DNA from: Fratercula arctica
Taxonomy: Eukaryota; Chordata; Aves; Charadriiformes; Alcidae
Length of the DNA stretch: 64,000 nucleotides
Direction of reading: 5' to 3'
Assembly (NCBI GenBank): GCA_947846985.1
Contig: CANTUZ010000003.1
Location: forward strand, 51,744,096 to 51,808,095
This document shows positions 1 through 13,450 of the stretch, piece after piece (the stretch's first letter is position 1; the number at the start of each line of letters is the position of its first letter). The position numbers were made by a program, and so were the translations under genes. Under the pieces are notes generated by a model. The model was given only the letters and a program-made list of their open reading frames with translations, made no database searches and had not been told where the DNA came from.

Positions 1-2011
1 TGCTCTGCTTTCACGTCAGTGCAAAAACCAATGGCGCATTACAGAGGCAACTGAATGAAGAACGAGGCCCTGCATCTTTCAAAGGCTGAAGAAAACATTG
101 TGTGTTATTATCCTGATGGGAAATATGGACTAGGCTTATGGAAATTCACAGCAGGCAGCACAGTTCTCTATCTGCACCAACCTTCGCTCCAACCTCATTA
201 AGCGGTGGTTACCCACATCCATAAAGCACAAAGCTTTATATGCTTAGTTCATATTATTCACTTCATATGCTCAGTTTCATTTAATGAAATACTCCTATTC
301 AAACACCTAATTTCCTTCCAACGCTCAGCTTTTGGCTGCTGGGACATTTTATGGCAGATCCTCAAAGCAGGAGACAAATGCTAACATTCTCCATACTGAT
401 TCAGGGTGCTGGGCTCGGGGGGAAACTGCCAACTCTCAGCCACCTTCACATCTTCACTCTTCAGAGCCTCTGAAAAACCCATTCATCTTGGGCACTTTAA
501 CACCCACCAAATGGATTACTTCAGTCAGTTGTGGAAACAGTGACAAATGGTAACCAAGCCCCAACTACACAAAAAATCATGGTTTCAAATGTTCTTTAGG
601 TACCTAAACTGGGATTTTCACCAAAAAAAAAAAAAAAAAAAAAAAAAAAGGTGGGTGGGCATGTCAGTGAGACACTTCTGAAGCAAAGAAAGCAAAGATT
701 GGCTTTGAAGCCAAAGCATTGGCAATTTGGATGGTGTGGCTCTGGTTTTGGTTCATTCCTTTATGCATAGCATAGACTTCACCAAATCATCGTCCCTAAG
801 GGCTCTGGATTACTTGTGGGGAGTGTGCATTGGTTTACACGTCTCTCTAAAACCACCTCAATATATCTAAACCTGCTCCCTTACCCTGTAAAGTAGCACA
901 GATTTTTTTTAATCTACTGGAGATTCACATGTTTATGTAAAGTCTTTCCATTCCATCTCTAGCTGAAGCACACGTTCAACTTTCCACTAGAAACTGCCAA
1001 AAATGCCCCAGACTCACAAAGTCAGAGAGTAGGAATTCAAGTTTCATCATGTATTGAATGAAAAAAAAAAAGTTAAAATCCTCCATTTTTATTTCACATT
1101 GCAAACCTTTCATAAATCAGAAAATTTTGAGAGTTTCCCAAGATACGGATTTGCTAAGAACAAAACACCAGTTGAACGTTAATCTCTGCTCTTTCATTAG
1201 TAGTTCTCAGAGATTAAGTTTCTTTATAGGGATTGGAAAAAGCACATCCTAAAATAACACAATCTTTGCTTCTTTCTCTTCACAAAAAAATGCAAATAAA
1301 AAACACTAAAACATTATTTATCTACCTATAATATAGAACCAGTCATAATTCATGTCTTGAAATAACACCAGCCCTGATTCTTCTACATAACTTTACTCCA
1401 CATTATTTATTGTAAAAGATCTTTCAACTAGTACATACATAGCTTTGTATCCTGGAAAGGGAAGTTGGCGGCACACACTCCACATCTCCCAAAGTTCAAA
1501 ACTCATAGATAGTGGATAAAAAACATGCCAAGGAAATGGCCGGAATAGTATTGCTATTCTTGGGAGCTCTGCACTAGGTTAGGCTCAGATAAGAAATGGA
1601 TAGACACAGATGTGTGCAGTGGTGTGGTGACTGCAAGTAGCTGGGACGGTCAGCAAAGATTCTACCCAATTAATACCCTTGAAAAGCAGCTGAACATATC
1701 AAAAAGATTCACTCACAGCTCTGAAAGTTTGTAAAAGAGAATCCATGCCACCTTCCTTGGTTTCGCCCAGGGATATCTAGAACTGAAAAGACAAGTATCT
1801 ACAAAGCAAGTGATGGTTTGGCCTCCAATGTTGAGGTGCAAAACTTGCAGCTTCTCCCCACACAGCACAGAGCACCACTGACCTGTGGGATATACAGCAA
1901 GAGGGACATCTGGAGAAGAAAATCAACCCTTAGTGTCAACGAAGTCTCAGCAAAAATCAGGAGAGCAAGTCTCAGGAAGGACCATGGTAGACTTTTCTTT
2001 TTTTCTCAACT
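1..2011. other. Non-coding stretch, probably intronic, with an A27 run
   Basis: I see no exon, RNA gene or recognisable repeat here beyond low-complexity sequence. The clearest landmark is an uninterrupted run of 27 A at 623-649, followed by GT-rich sequence. Open frames are short and lack protein-like composition. If the left CpG island is the promoter of a minus-strand gene (expected to be PLAGL1), this block lies in its first intron or further downstream. Confidence 0.5.
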
Positions 2012-2251
2012 TTCATGTTGAGTTCCATCTCAACATGAGGAGGAACTTCTTTACTTTGAGGGTGGCAGAGCACTGGAACAGGCTGCCCAGAGAGGTGGTG
2101 GAGTCTCTGTCTCTGGAGACATTCAAAACCCACCTGGACGCGTTCCTGTGCAACCTGCTCTAGGTGACCCTGCTCTGGCAGGGGGGTTGGACTAGATGAT
2201 CTACAGAGGCCCCTTCCAACCAGTACCATTCTGTGATTCTGTTATTCTGTG
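2012..2251 (+). mobile_element. CR1 LINE 3' end, 5'-truncated
   Basis: The piece carries the last ~50 codons of CR1 ORF2, ending at the stop near 2161-2163. The frame contains the conserved tail segment around [16 protein letters not shown]. The short CR1 3' UTR follows, with the GGTTGGACTAGATGAT block, and the element ends in ATTCTGTG-like repeats at about 2228-2251. There is no poly(A) tail, as is normal for CR1. It closely resembles the copy at 39.87-40.15 kb, including the HLNMR segment and the CCTGTGCAACCTGCTCT block, so both probably come from one subfamily. It is a dead 5'-truncated insertion. Confidence 0.93.
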
Positions 2252-5200
2252 TGACTTCCAGAGTATTTAACATGCCAAAGCTAGCAGCCTGCTGGAGCCA
2301 TCCATTACCAATGTGCATGGACTCCTATTTTGTGTTATTCCTGTGCTCTTGGTTGAACACCTGAAGTGGGAGATTTGGAAGGAGAAGTGGAATAAAATGG
2401 TGTACTGATACAGTACGGTCTCTGACTCTGACCCTCTGACACTGAACTGGCACCATTGCTGTTCGGAAGCAATGAAGTTTTCAAATACTAAAACACCCAC
2501 ATGGCGTTGCCTGCTTTGATTGTGAGTTCTGAACATCCCGTCACCACCGTTGGCCAGTCTCTATAGCGAGGTCCTGCTGAAAATCAACCCTTATTTCTAT
2601 GACAGTAATATCTTCTACTATCACAGTCCTTCGATTAGACCTGCGTAGCATACAAGGAGATGTTGCTCAACATAGTTATGGGCAGTCTGTATCTGGATGT
2701 TCTGCATGGCCAACACTGGGTAAGCAGCTGTACAGTGAGAGCAGACAAAGCCCTAAGCCCTAGTCTGCATCCCCAAAACCAAGGTTAGCTGCTACTAGCA
2801 AGGCACAGAAATTTGCACTGCTTTACAAGCAGCTTAAACAACTTGCTACCATCTTCGGTAGATGTTAGAGCAGCAAAACTTCCTGAAACACAGTGATTTC
2901 CTTCCATACAAAAGGGGCCCCAAATTACTCAAAAGCTCCTGCAGACATTTCAAAGTTTCACTATTTGCCTTCTCAGTTTTTACAAGGACTGCTTGTAACC
3001 ATCATAAAAGTGGGGTTTTTTTAAAATATATATATTTATACAGCACAAGCAGCTTAAAATATATATTTGCAAGAGGCCCCTCTTGCTGGAAAACCCAAAT
3101 GGCTCCTTACGCATTGCCTATAGTCTTGCAAACCCTGTGGTTAATTTTATGGGGGCTCTTATGTTTGGATTCCTAGGGCCTGTTTCTGCCACCCTTACTG
3201 CAATTATTAGCAGCTTGTTCTGCTTTTTCCAGTCTTAAGAAAAAACTTGCAGCAGGTAGAATGGTGGGAAGAGGCTAAAAAGAATCCCCCCTCTCTTAAG
3301 GCACACCTTTTTCTTTTAGAAACCTCCATACTAACTGATCAGATACTCTGACACTTACCCCCACCAGACCCTGAGGTCCATCAGTTATCTGAGTTCTCGC
3401 TTCAGCTCTCTCCACTGGGCTGACATCCTTCCCCTCTCCCTGCTGGCAACAGAGAAAAACTACTTTTGTCTTTCATTTCCTCCTGCCCCCTGACACATAC
3501 ACGGACGGTTGCTTCCCTCCATTCCCAGTGAGGAGTGTGGAAACCATCCTCTCCCAGTTGTGCTCCCACTGCACTGCTGTGCGGATGCAACCGTGCCCAC
3601 ACCAGCCTTCCTGCGTGGCACTGTGCTAGTGTCACGCGGGACAGCTGGCCGGCCACCACTGTGAGGAAAGACTTAGGCCAACACAAAGCCATTTCTCTTT
3701 TAACTTTACTGCAGTGGTGGTATGAAATCCATTTCCACCCCTCCAAGGTTTCACACTCATTCCCGTTCCCATGTCACGTCATCAGCTGCAGGTTTCCAGC
3801 CGAACCTGCACAGCGTGGTACCAAACATGAGCAGAACCACACGATGTCTCACACCACTCATCATCTCTCCCTGAGAGTAATTTAAACAGCGGGTTTTGCA
3901 GAGGAAAACGAGTGTGTCTGCGGAGGTGTGTAGCCCTCAGCAATCAGCACTTCCATGGGCATGGCTGCTGTGAGGGCAGCCGAGGAGCACGTATGGTCTG
4001 AGACATCTGGTGGCAATAAACGGGTATTGCCTTGCACTCAGCAACTGAAACCCAGCAGCTCTGATCCCGACTGGGAAGGGCTTTCACGAAGACCCACCCG
4101 GCGCTCACTGCGCGGTCCCCTGACGCCAGTTTCAGCACGCTCGCCAGACCTCGGAGGGCCATCTAGCCTTACGGTAGCCATAAAGAGTGAAGAACGGGAA
4201 CCCAGTGTTCTGGCAAAGCAATCATCGCATCACAAACAAAAAAGTCCATTAATACATGTATCTAACAAGAAAATTTGGCTGTCTAGTATTGCTGTTTAAG
4301 GTTTAGACTTTCTATATCTTCAATACTGTAGCTGTGCCGTCACAGAAGAGCTTATTTTTCTGTTTTGTTTTATTTTTGTGTTGGGTTTGGTTTTTCAGGA
4401 AGAGAGCAATTTCATCTGTGTCTGCAAGCACTAGACACTTCAAGGTGTGGATGCCATGCAGTACTTTCCTGGTGGGCCATATTGGTGGGAAAAGACACTC
4501 AGGTCTTTACAACCACACACTCCAAGTGCAGCTTTTCCCCTCTCCTCTGTGTACATACAGCTTTGGACACGAGACTCAGGAGTGGGGCTCCAGCACCACC
4601 GAAGCTGCTCCAAGATCCTACAACAAAGCAAGTATCTAGATTGATAGTAAATCATTTCACTCCAAAGCTAAGGACACAGAAGTCAACAAAAAGCAGGAAT
4701 TAAAAGTCATTTTCTAAACAGTCCCAAGGAGACTCTGAAGTTTACTGACTGGAATAAATGGAAAGCTGGGATACTCTACGTTTTCAGGCTCTCCACTCCT
4801 GTGCTCACAGTCTCTTTCACCAGAGAAACATGACCTGATCAGTAAACTGAATTTATCCTCAAGCACCTCACTGTGGTATGGCTGGATTAACATCCCCAGA
4901 CGGGAGAGGCACACACCAAGCCACATCAGTCTGCAGGTTTGATCCAGCAAAATAATATGCATGTACTTCCTTCAGCTGTGTCCACTGATTCCAGGGAGCG
5001 CCACCTCACACAGCAGGTGTGTAAGCATATCACACATCACAGCACAACACACAAGAGGGGGTCTACAGCAGGGACAGCATCAGAACCTGTGTCCTGAGTC
5101 ACAGAGGGGGAACTTGAGTACCCCTCTCCACCTCGGGGGACAGTCAGCTCACTGCTTTGCACTATGTGCGATGACAGTACAAACCCAACAATCTCTTCCT

Positions 5201-8200
5201 GAGGTTTGATAAAACCCTGATGAGATGTTACTGAGCATCTCACAAAAGATTTCAGACATAACTTCTTGTTTGGAAAGTTTCAAGTAGAAGAGAGCAGCAG
5301 CTTAGGTTGGGCGGTTCTCTGGCACCACAGCATGGAAAAAGCATTCAACCCATTTTTAAAACAGGGCCAATGGAGCCCAGGAAAGGTGGCACGTCACTTT
5401 GAACGTTTGTCTCAGACCTATGAATGAAACTAGGTCTTCTGATCTCCAGCCCACCTCCCCAGGAATAAGACCTCAGCCACAGTACCAAATACATATATTA
5501 AACATACACGCATCTGAAATCAGGCTGAAGTCTCAGTCCAGGCGAGCCAGATGGAGCCTTTCCATCACTGTCGTTCGCTCTTAAATTGTTTATAATACAT
5601 TTGCTTTGGGAGAACAGAAATGTCAAACCAATGGCACAACTAGGAGAGAAGCTGAGGCCGAAGCTCAGCTGCCACGGACAGCAAGGCTGCGAACACATAA
5701 CCCAGAGCAGCCACTCCTGCAAAATGCGGCAAGCCTTCTGCCAAGTCCCCGGACCGCTGTCAGCCTCACGCTGCTACAGCCTCTCCGCGCGGGGCCATCT
5801 GCAAAGCATCCGACGCTGAAGACCACACAATTATGTCACTAAACGGCATAGCCTCAAGAGGTGATGAAAGGGAAAGGCATTCAGACTATGTGAAAGCGCA
5901 GCTCAACTGCTCGTGCAGGGCCAGATTCTGATGCTGTTGGGTATTTCAGCGGGGCTGCCACGTGAAGCCAGACGCTGCCCAGCAGGAATAACAGCATCTA
6001 AATCCAGCCCTCCACCTATCTGGCCGCAGCCTGCATGCTGCGGTGCTCTCAGAGCTGGCCCAAGGACCTCAGCAGCACAGGTAAAACTAAACGCTGGCTT
6101 CCTGAGGCTGAAAACACGAGGCCTGGCTTAGTCCTTAGGCTGCCGGAGGGGCGGCAGAGGTGGGCACAGGGTGCTGCTCCCACACTCCCCTCCCTCGGCA
6201 GCGGGAGCATCCCGGGGCTCTGCCAGGGCTGGCCAGGCAGGTGGCAGGGCTTGGGATGGACACTGGGCATGGCGAGCCACTAGCCACGGCAGCATGGTTT
6301 GTCAGTCACATCTGCTGCTTTCTGTTGGGGGAGTTTTAAGGTAAACTCAGTAGTTGTTGCCTGTTACTAACTAAACCCCTTCCCACTGCGTATGCCCTTC
6401 CAAGGATGCCACTGTGTGAGGAGGGAAAAAGTACCTCATTACAGAATAGCACAACAAATTATGCTAACTATTCCGTTTCTCTTATTTTTGTCTTCTTTTC
6501 AGAGACAAGGAAAAACTAACATTCCAGCTCCAGCAGTTCTGCACTTTTTCCAAAAAAAGAGTTTCAGCCAAAATATTGCAGCCAACTATACAGTAAACAT
6601 GACGACAAATGACCATTTGAAGAGTTGCCTCTTGTTTTACAGCAGATGTATATACTAAGAACGACCGACTCCTCCAGTGGAAAAATAATCAGTTTAACGC
6701 CATAAGAATACAACAGTCGGAAAGATTTGCTGGAACCAGGACCATTGCAAAATGCCCAAGACGACTTGATGACTGAGTAATAGTGAAATAGTTGCACTGG
6801 AACAACGAAATATGAACACACTCCACAGTCCTCAAAGGGTAATTTGTTCTGTTTAATGAAGAGCTGATTTGATGATCAAGTTACTGACTGAAGAGGGGTG
6901 ATTTAAAACGCACACTTCTCCAGATCACTTTCTAATACATACATAGTTAAATTTGGATGTACCTTTTAGGTTTTCTTACAGGGTGAGGAGAAGCTTGGAC
7001 TGACTTCCTTACAACAGGATTTCAGTATTTTATCTGATATAACTAAAAATTTCTCTCTGTTTAGGAAAAGCTTTCTGTTTAGAGCACACAATTTCTGCAT
7101 GACTTGGGTCCTTCTTCCACCTTTCCTTGCTTCTCCACTCCTTGGGGTTATTTGCCTTAAATATAGACCAACTCTGCCAAATGCAAGCACTTACACCAAA
7201 CACACACAGTCCGATTTGAGCAGCACCGAAGCATGTTCAGCTCTTACCACAGCACGGGGGTGTGACACAGCCAGGGCACCCACCCCAACCTGGCACACGG
7301 GAAGAGCTCCCACATCCCATGGCGCAGATGTCATTGACGAAGAGATAACGGCAGGTCAGCGGTTACAAGTTAGATGAGAGTGAGTGCTGCTCGGGAAACA
7401 TCCAATATAACCTGCACAGATTTTAACAATCCTGAAAATGCTGTGAACAGTAGAAAACACGCTGAAGTTTGAACATACATTTGCAGAAACTCTGAGAGGC
7501 AGAGGAGGGGAGAAGACCTTACATTACACCCCAGAGAGCAGTCCTGAGGAACCAGGGAGGAGGAATCAGTGTCTGCAGAGCAATGTGTGTCAGAAACCCA
7601 GATGCCACGTGCCTTAGGAGGGCAGGACATGGGACGAGAGGTCTGGAGAGAGGTGGGTACCAGGATCCCCTCCAGGACAAAGGAGGTGGAGGGAGCTCAG
7701 CAGCTTCCACGGGTCTTGCTGGGGACCAGAAGAGCATGAGCTGTCAGCACAACCTCCCATCTCCCCAGGCAAGCCAAGGCCACGCAATGAAGGAGCCACC
7801 ATGTAAACACTGTTTGATGTTGCTCCTGTTAACTCTGCCACCAGTGTAGTAGTTAAGCACTCAACCGTGTGGTCCACCGTAGAAAAAGCTCCTTTTCATT
7901 ACAAGCTTTCCTAAAGTTTAAAGAGGAACCAGGGAAACCTGACACTTTCCAGGTGCTTGTACGTCCCCAAAGGAAATTAATCCAACTAAGGAGGTGCTGC
8001 AGGCAAACGCTGCTGGTGCCCACAAGTAAGAATAAATGCAAAAGCTGGGGTGAGAGCATCAGGAAGTCCATCTAACCAGGTACAGAGTCAGTGCAAAATC
8101 CTCTCGCTGGTCTAAGTGCCCCTTTGGTGAGAGGCAGGCAGTGGAGATGCAGGCTAACCCATACTGCCCCTCTAAGACATCCAGGGTGTGGAGGAAAGCT

Positions 8201-11200
8201 TAGAAACGTGTGTCCCAGAGACTCAGAACAGACAGCAAAGCAAAATATCTCAGCAGTTCTTGTTTTTTAAATCTTGTGCTTTTTAAGCCACTGTCTTGAT
8301 CTTGGCAGTGCTTATTTTGGCACTGCTGTTTGTGAACATTCAACACAGACTGTAGGTTTTGCAGCCAACAGCGCAGCAGAATAAGCGGCAGTATAGCAAA
8401 CACATATAAGAAAATGTAAATCTGAATTCAAAGGTTTTATACTGGGTCATGCATAGTGAAGGATCTTCCAGATGACCTCCCATTTCTTCAAGAGACCCAT
8501 CACTCCTTTATTGCCCTGAAGACGTAAGCCTTAGAAGCTATGGTGTCAGTGCAAATATAGTGAAAATACATCTTCTCAGCCCACATGGAAGCAAAATACT
8601 TGGTCTCCTCATGAGCCAGAAAGAAAGGGTCTCCCCAGCTTCAAGACCTGCTGCTCCCCTCTGGCTTTCACTGCCTCACACCCAGGCGGTGCATCCCTCT
8701 CTCCCGTGCCAGGCAGGGGCACAGGCTGCTGAGGTGAAGCTATGTCTCATCTTGGGGAATAACGAAAACACTCGTAGTTCCAAGCAAATAAAATTTCAAC
8801 TGCACTCAAAGTAATAAAGGCAATACTGTAGTGCAAGACACCAGTGAAACTGCTGTTGCTTTAGGGGGCTGTAAAACAGAGAAGACAAGGGGCGATTTGG
8901 GGTGGGGGGGGAAGCAGAAGAGGGAGCGCTGGTACCTGCCCGAGGGATCGGGGCTGCAGGGCTGGGAGAGCCCTCTCAAGGCTGCTCAAGAGCGCAGTCC
9001 ACCTGCACCTTCGGGGAGAAAAGAGCAGCATGTGGCTTCCCGAGAGGAAGGCACATCAATGTCTACGCCATTCCCTCTGGAAGTGACCACCTCACCTGCT
9101 AAGTGCATTAGCGGTCCATGGCAGGCATAGCTAAACATCCATGCTCCCTCCTCCCCCTCAGTGTAAATCACACATGCAACAAGTGGTAAATGTTCCCGCG
9201 ATACATGAGTGCACCTAGTTACGAACGGTTCGCTTGAGCAGGCAAGGAGGGGAGTTAGGAAATACTAATTTATGAAGACAGGTAACTCAAGTTAAAAAGC
9301 ATTAGTGGATCCTGACATTTCAAAACTAAGGAAAAAAAAAAAAAAAAACAAAAAATGTGCTGGTTTGGCTGCAGGTTGTTGAATATTTGGGATCACACTG
9401 AGGCTACCAAACACAGGCTCACTCTGGAGGTCTTTGGTCAGGAAAAGGTTCCAGTCCTGGTTATACCTGAACTGCAGCAGTGTAAACTTAAAAGACCCAA
9501 TGCCTGATGTCAGCACATCCCGACACCACCTTAGCCACACACCTGAGCACTTCCTCAGTGATGGAGAGAGCTGGGTGACACAGTGACACAGCTGCCAGCT
9601 GGAGCAACTGCAGGTCCTAGAAGAGCACCAGAAATTGAACCTGGTGAAAATACTGCTTTGCTTCATTGATCAGAAGATAATGGACCACCTGCAGATGGCT
9701 GCAGACAACTTGCAGCAGACATGAAGTCCAACCTCAGTTATCTTGAGATTCAGAAGCCACATTTACCATTTCAGTGTCCTGCATGAGAAATGTCCATGTG
9801 ACTTGAGCACTGAACGTGTCTGAGGAGAGAGCTATAGTTTTTGGGTGTATGAATACTCACTCAATGCACTAGATCATACTGACAAGATCCCATTCCCTCT
9901 GCAGGCAGAGAAAAAGCATGCCATGTCTTTATTTTGTTCCATGACCTATTCAGCCCCCCTCTATTTTCTGAAAGCATCTTCCTAACCACGTCTCCAGCCA
10001 ACCTCGGTCCATGTGCTGTCTGAAGAGCCGGAATTACAGACTTGGACAGCACAAGGGCTTTCATACCTCTGACACACCCAGAGGCTGGTACAGAGCTATA
10101 CAGTTAAGACCATTACAGCATTGTCCTAAATAACTGAGAAGATACATTCCTTAGAGCTAAATGCAGTGGAAAATTCCCTTGGAGATACTCCTGCTTTCTC
10201 TGTTTATGTCACGCAGTCTAGACAAGGAGGGAAAACGAGAGTTAGTGCTGCTGTCAGCAAGGCTCTTGTTCTGAGCTCAGCCTCTTCCTAAAATTCCTCC
10301 CAAATTTCTGCCACTGGTCACAGGTGGTGCTTAGATATTGTTTGTATAACAGCAACTGAGGAGGGTTTATACAGAAGGGCTGCTTTCCGCTGTCAGTACG
10401 TGTTCTACATCCTTCCACACACAGGATCTGGCTGCAAGCAACAAAAATCTCTCTTGGCAAAACGCAAATGGGATCTGCCCCCAGACTGGCTCCAGCACAA
10501 CACCCTTCTCTTACACTTCCTTGTCCCGAGAGACTGCACATAGCAATCCTGGGCACAGGCTCCACACTGACTTTCCATTTTGATAAAGAGAAGGGAAGTC
10601 AATGAGAGCATCAGGCCAATGCCAGACCCTCACTGGGGAAAAATCTTTTCTTTCTTTCCACAGACAAAAAATGAAGGGCTGTTTCATTTTGTTTGTCAGA
10701 GCCCCTCTGCTGAGCCAAGGCAGCCACCCTGCCTCCCAGACACAACACTCGGGCAAAGGTTCCAAAGTGCAGAGTGAGTTTGGGACAGGTCACCTAGACA
10801 GAGCACGTGCTGGAAAGGTGAGGAAAGCAGAATGGGAAGGGACCATTTCAAACATGGATAGAAGATGAGGAAGCAGGGCAGCAAAAGCACTCAGCAAAAG
10901 CTTTTAACCCCTGAGAAAGGACTCCAGCACCCACTATCCCTCCTGCCTGAGACTACACTTCTTCAGGGCACAGTCTGGGCTTAGTGGCTTATAAACCACT
11001 CCCTAGTCTGGAAAAGGGAAGTGGTGCCCACTCAGTGTGGGCAGCACACCACCAGGGAGAAGGAACACACATGCAGCCCACACCCAAGTCCTGTACGGCC
11101 CCTCTGGGGGTAGACAGCGCAGTGTTCCCACTCCAGCAGGTTTTGGTGCGCTCCAGAGGTCCGTAGCTGGGAAGTATGCAGCGCTCTGTGCAACGCTATG

Positions 11201-12039
11201 CCAAGACATTTGGGTTTGTTCAGAAATTGGCTTGGGTTTACATCACATTGGTGTGGGACTGCAAATGAAGAAAGACTGTACTGAAATTTTGGATGTAACA
11301 TCCATAAAGCTTCAGACTCCCCTAGAATCACTTTAGACGTTACACAGTCAGAGAAGGAAAAGCCTGCCAGTCACAACAGCTAACACTTTTCCTCACAGGC
11401 TATGACATTTCCCATGGATGTCGCCCACGCTATCAGCACACAAACTCCCCTGCTCCCTTCCCTCCTTCTCCTCCCGCTTGCCGGCAGGCAGCCCCAGGGA
11501 CAGCATACCGCATTCCCCCTCCATTCCCCACCGCCACAAAGCAGTGTTACTGCAAACCCACTTCCAGGAGAGTGATCTCAGGCCTAACCTGGACAGGCAC
11601 AACACGTCACAGAAAGAGACAGCAGTGGATATATGGGCACCTGCCCCAAAAGCTGCGCTCACTCAGCCTCCTGCAAATGCACTCTGTGACTGTGCACCCT
11701 GAGAGCCACATGCCTCCATCAGCCCACAAAGAGAGAGCCGTGTAGAGTCTTCAAACCAGCCTTGAAGATCTTTTCCTTGTTCCAGATTAAGCAGATCTTT
11801 CCAGTTTGCTTAGGTGCGCACTAAAACGCCCCAGAAGTCACGGGTGACATTAGGTCCTGCCCAGCCCTGAGCTGCCACAGGGTGAGAAGCTACCATCCTT
11901 GACTGGTTCCACTGTAGCTACGGCATCAGGCTGGAGACGGGGCAGCCACTGCATCCAGAGCCAGGGAGCAGGTGTCCCCGTACCGCCCTGGCCACTGTAA
12001 CCCCAGCAGTTAAAATCTGGTGCTGAAATGCCTCCATAC
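2252..12039. other. Non-coding stretch without recognisable genes
   Basis: Nearly 10 kb with no exon I can support on either strand and no identified interspersed repeat. An A-rich run lies near 9331-9348. Long frames here are isolated, start at arbitrary ATGs and lack domain-like sequence. A 45-codon frame at 9587-9724 looks amphipathic but has no identifiable homology. The block is probably intron 1 of the minus-strand gene starting in the island at 12.0-13.45 kb, but no acceptor can be assigned. Confidence 0.45.
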
Positions 12040-12814
12040 GTCCCGCTACACCTTGTCTCTAGCCGTGCTCTGGTGCGAAGACCCTGCGGGCACCAGCTGA
12101 GGCAGACGCGGGAGGCAGCATTGCCCGCGGTGCGGCCAGTGCCGCGGGGGCTGCAGTGAACGTCCACCGCTTCCAGGCGGGAGAGGATGGGGAAGATCTG
12201 CCACCCCACCCCGCGACCCGACCTCCCGAGCAGCCGAAAGCCGAGGCTGAGCGCCGGGGGAATCCTGACAGCAGCCCCAGCCTCGCCCGGCCTGATCCAG
12301 GGTCCGGTCCTCAGTGCTCCGGCGGCGGGAATGAAGAAACATGAGGGATCTCGCCCGACTTTCGGAAGAGATGCTCAGCGCGGGGACTGCCCGGTGTCAG
12401 CGCCGTGAACCGAGGGAGAGGGGCTCCACGGGGCGAAGGGGCCAGCACCCGGTGCCAGCGGGAATAAGGCAGCCACGGGCTAGAGGCAAGCGGGAAGCAG
12501 CCCTCGGTTGCCCTCAACTCACGTCTGGCCGGGAGAGCCCTTGCGGGCTGGAAGCCCGGAGCTGCCCCAAGCGCAGCCGAGCCGCAGCGGGTTGACCCGC
12601 GGAGCGTCCCGCTCTCCCAGAGCCCCGGGGATCCCTCAGACCCTGGGCGCCGGGGCTTGCCCCGGCTTTGCAGACCCCCCCGTCCCCTCCCCTCCCCACC
12701 GGGGTCTCCCTCCCCAGCCTGAGGGAGGGCAGCCGGAGGGACCGGCACAAACACGGGGGCGGCGGCAGGTGGCTCTGCCCGGCTCGGACGCCTGTCCCCG
12801 GGGCGGCTGCCTAC

Positions 12815-12905
12815 CTGGTGCGGCGGCGGGCAGCAGGGCGGCGAGCAGCAGCAGCAGGGCGGCCCAGGGCCGCGGCGGGGCGCGGGGGGCGGCGGGCCCC
12901 GCCAT
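12815..12905 (-). CDS. Candidate first coding exon with a signal-peptide-like N-terminus
   Basis: On the minus strand an ATG at 12905-12903 opens 30 codons plus one base, then a good donor, CCAG|GTAGGC. The encoded N-terminus has arginines at residues 8 and 12, then a hydrophobic core at about residues 14-29 (WAALLLLLAALL followed by PAAAP). That is the layout of a secretory signal peptide or membrane anchor. The intron phase is 1, common just after signal-peptide exons of receptors and Ig-type proteins. Against it: the frame stays open upstream to 13193, the -3 Kozak base is C, and GC-rich islands produce Ala/Leu/Pro frames by chance. PLAGL1, the gene expected here, encodes no signal peptide. 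It may be an untranslated exon, a chance frame, or exon 1 of a gene I do not recognise. Confidence 0.25.
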
Positions 12906-13194
12906 GGGGCCGGGGGTGGCGGGGAGCGGCGGGGCGCGGAGCTGCCGCCCGCCCGGCGTCCGTCTCCGCGGGGCTGCCCCGCTGCTTCCTGCGCGCCCCG
13001 CCGTCTCCTCCTCCCGGGCTGCCGGGAGACTGCAGCGGGGCGGCCCCGCGGAGGCGGGAGCCGGCCCTCCGCCCCCCGCGGCACCCCCTGCCCGCCCCGG
13101 CTGCGGGGCCCGGCCCTGCCCGCGTCCCGGCACACCCGCCCCGCCCCGGCTGTCGGTCCCCGCAGCATCCCCCGGCCCCTTGCCTGCGCTCACC

Positions 13195-13260
13195 TGGCTC
13201 CTTCAGAAAACTTCTCCTCGGGGAGAAGAGCCTGTCCGTCTGCACCCAGGGGAATTGCAG
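13195..13260 (-). other. Candidate upstream alternative first exon (3' part), minus strand
   Basis: A strong donor, CCAG|GTGAGC, ends an exon at 13194 on the minus strand, about 380 bp upstream of the second minus-strand donor in the same island. The start of this exon is not visible in the sequence; the span given covers only the donor-proximal part. Two same-strand donors in one island suggest alternative first exons of one gene, a pattern known for PLAGL1 in mammals. No coding function can be supported. Confidence 0.35.
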
Positions 13261-13450
13261 CTGCCCCACGCGTGTCACACACGCACCCTTTCGTCTCGTC
13301 CCCCGTGGCACTGCGCCCTCCCAGCCGGGGTGGGCATTCAGCCCCGGGCGGGCGCAAGCAGGCACGGCCTGCCCGCCACCTTTATCCCATCCCTCCACCG
13401 GCACCTCCGCTCCTGCCCAAGCAACTGAGAAGCTACCCGAGGCTGGGCAT

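Larger units (their letters stand above)
12040..13450 (-). promoter_or_regulatory. CpG island, likely promoter and first exons of a minus-strand gene (PLAGL1 position)
   Basis: CpG density rises abruptly at about 12.04 kb and falls at about 13.45 kb, with GC-box-like and GGC-rich sequence between. The two best splice donors I find inside are both on the minus strand: CCAG|GTGAGC, exon ending at 13194, and CCAG|GTAGGC, exon ending at 12815. I saw no equally good plus-strand donor. In human 6q24.2, PLAGL1 lies on this side of SF3B5 and is transcribed in this direction from several non-coding first exons. The assignment to PLAGL1 is by position only, because no zinc-finger coding sequence is in the window. 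Long open frames on both strands here are GC-rich artefacts. Confidence 0.6.

Noticed and set aside
9587..9724. A 45-codon plus-strand frame with Leu/Gln/Glu-rich, coiled-coil-like sequence
   Set aside because: It is preceded by an in-frame stop, has no start or splice signal and no recognised family. A translated search would be needed before calling it a pseudogene.
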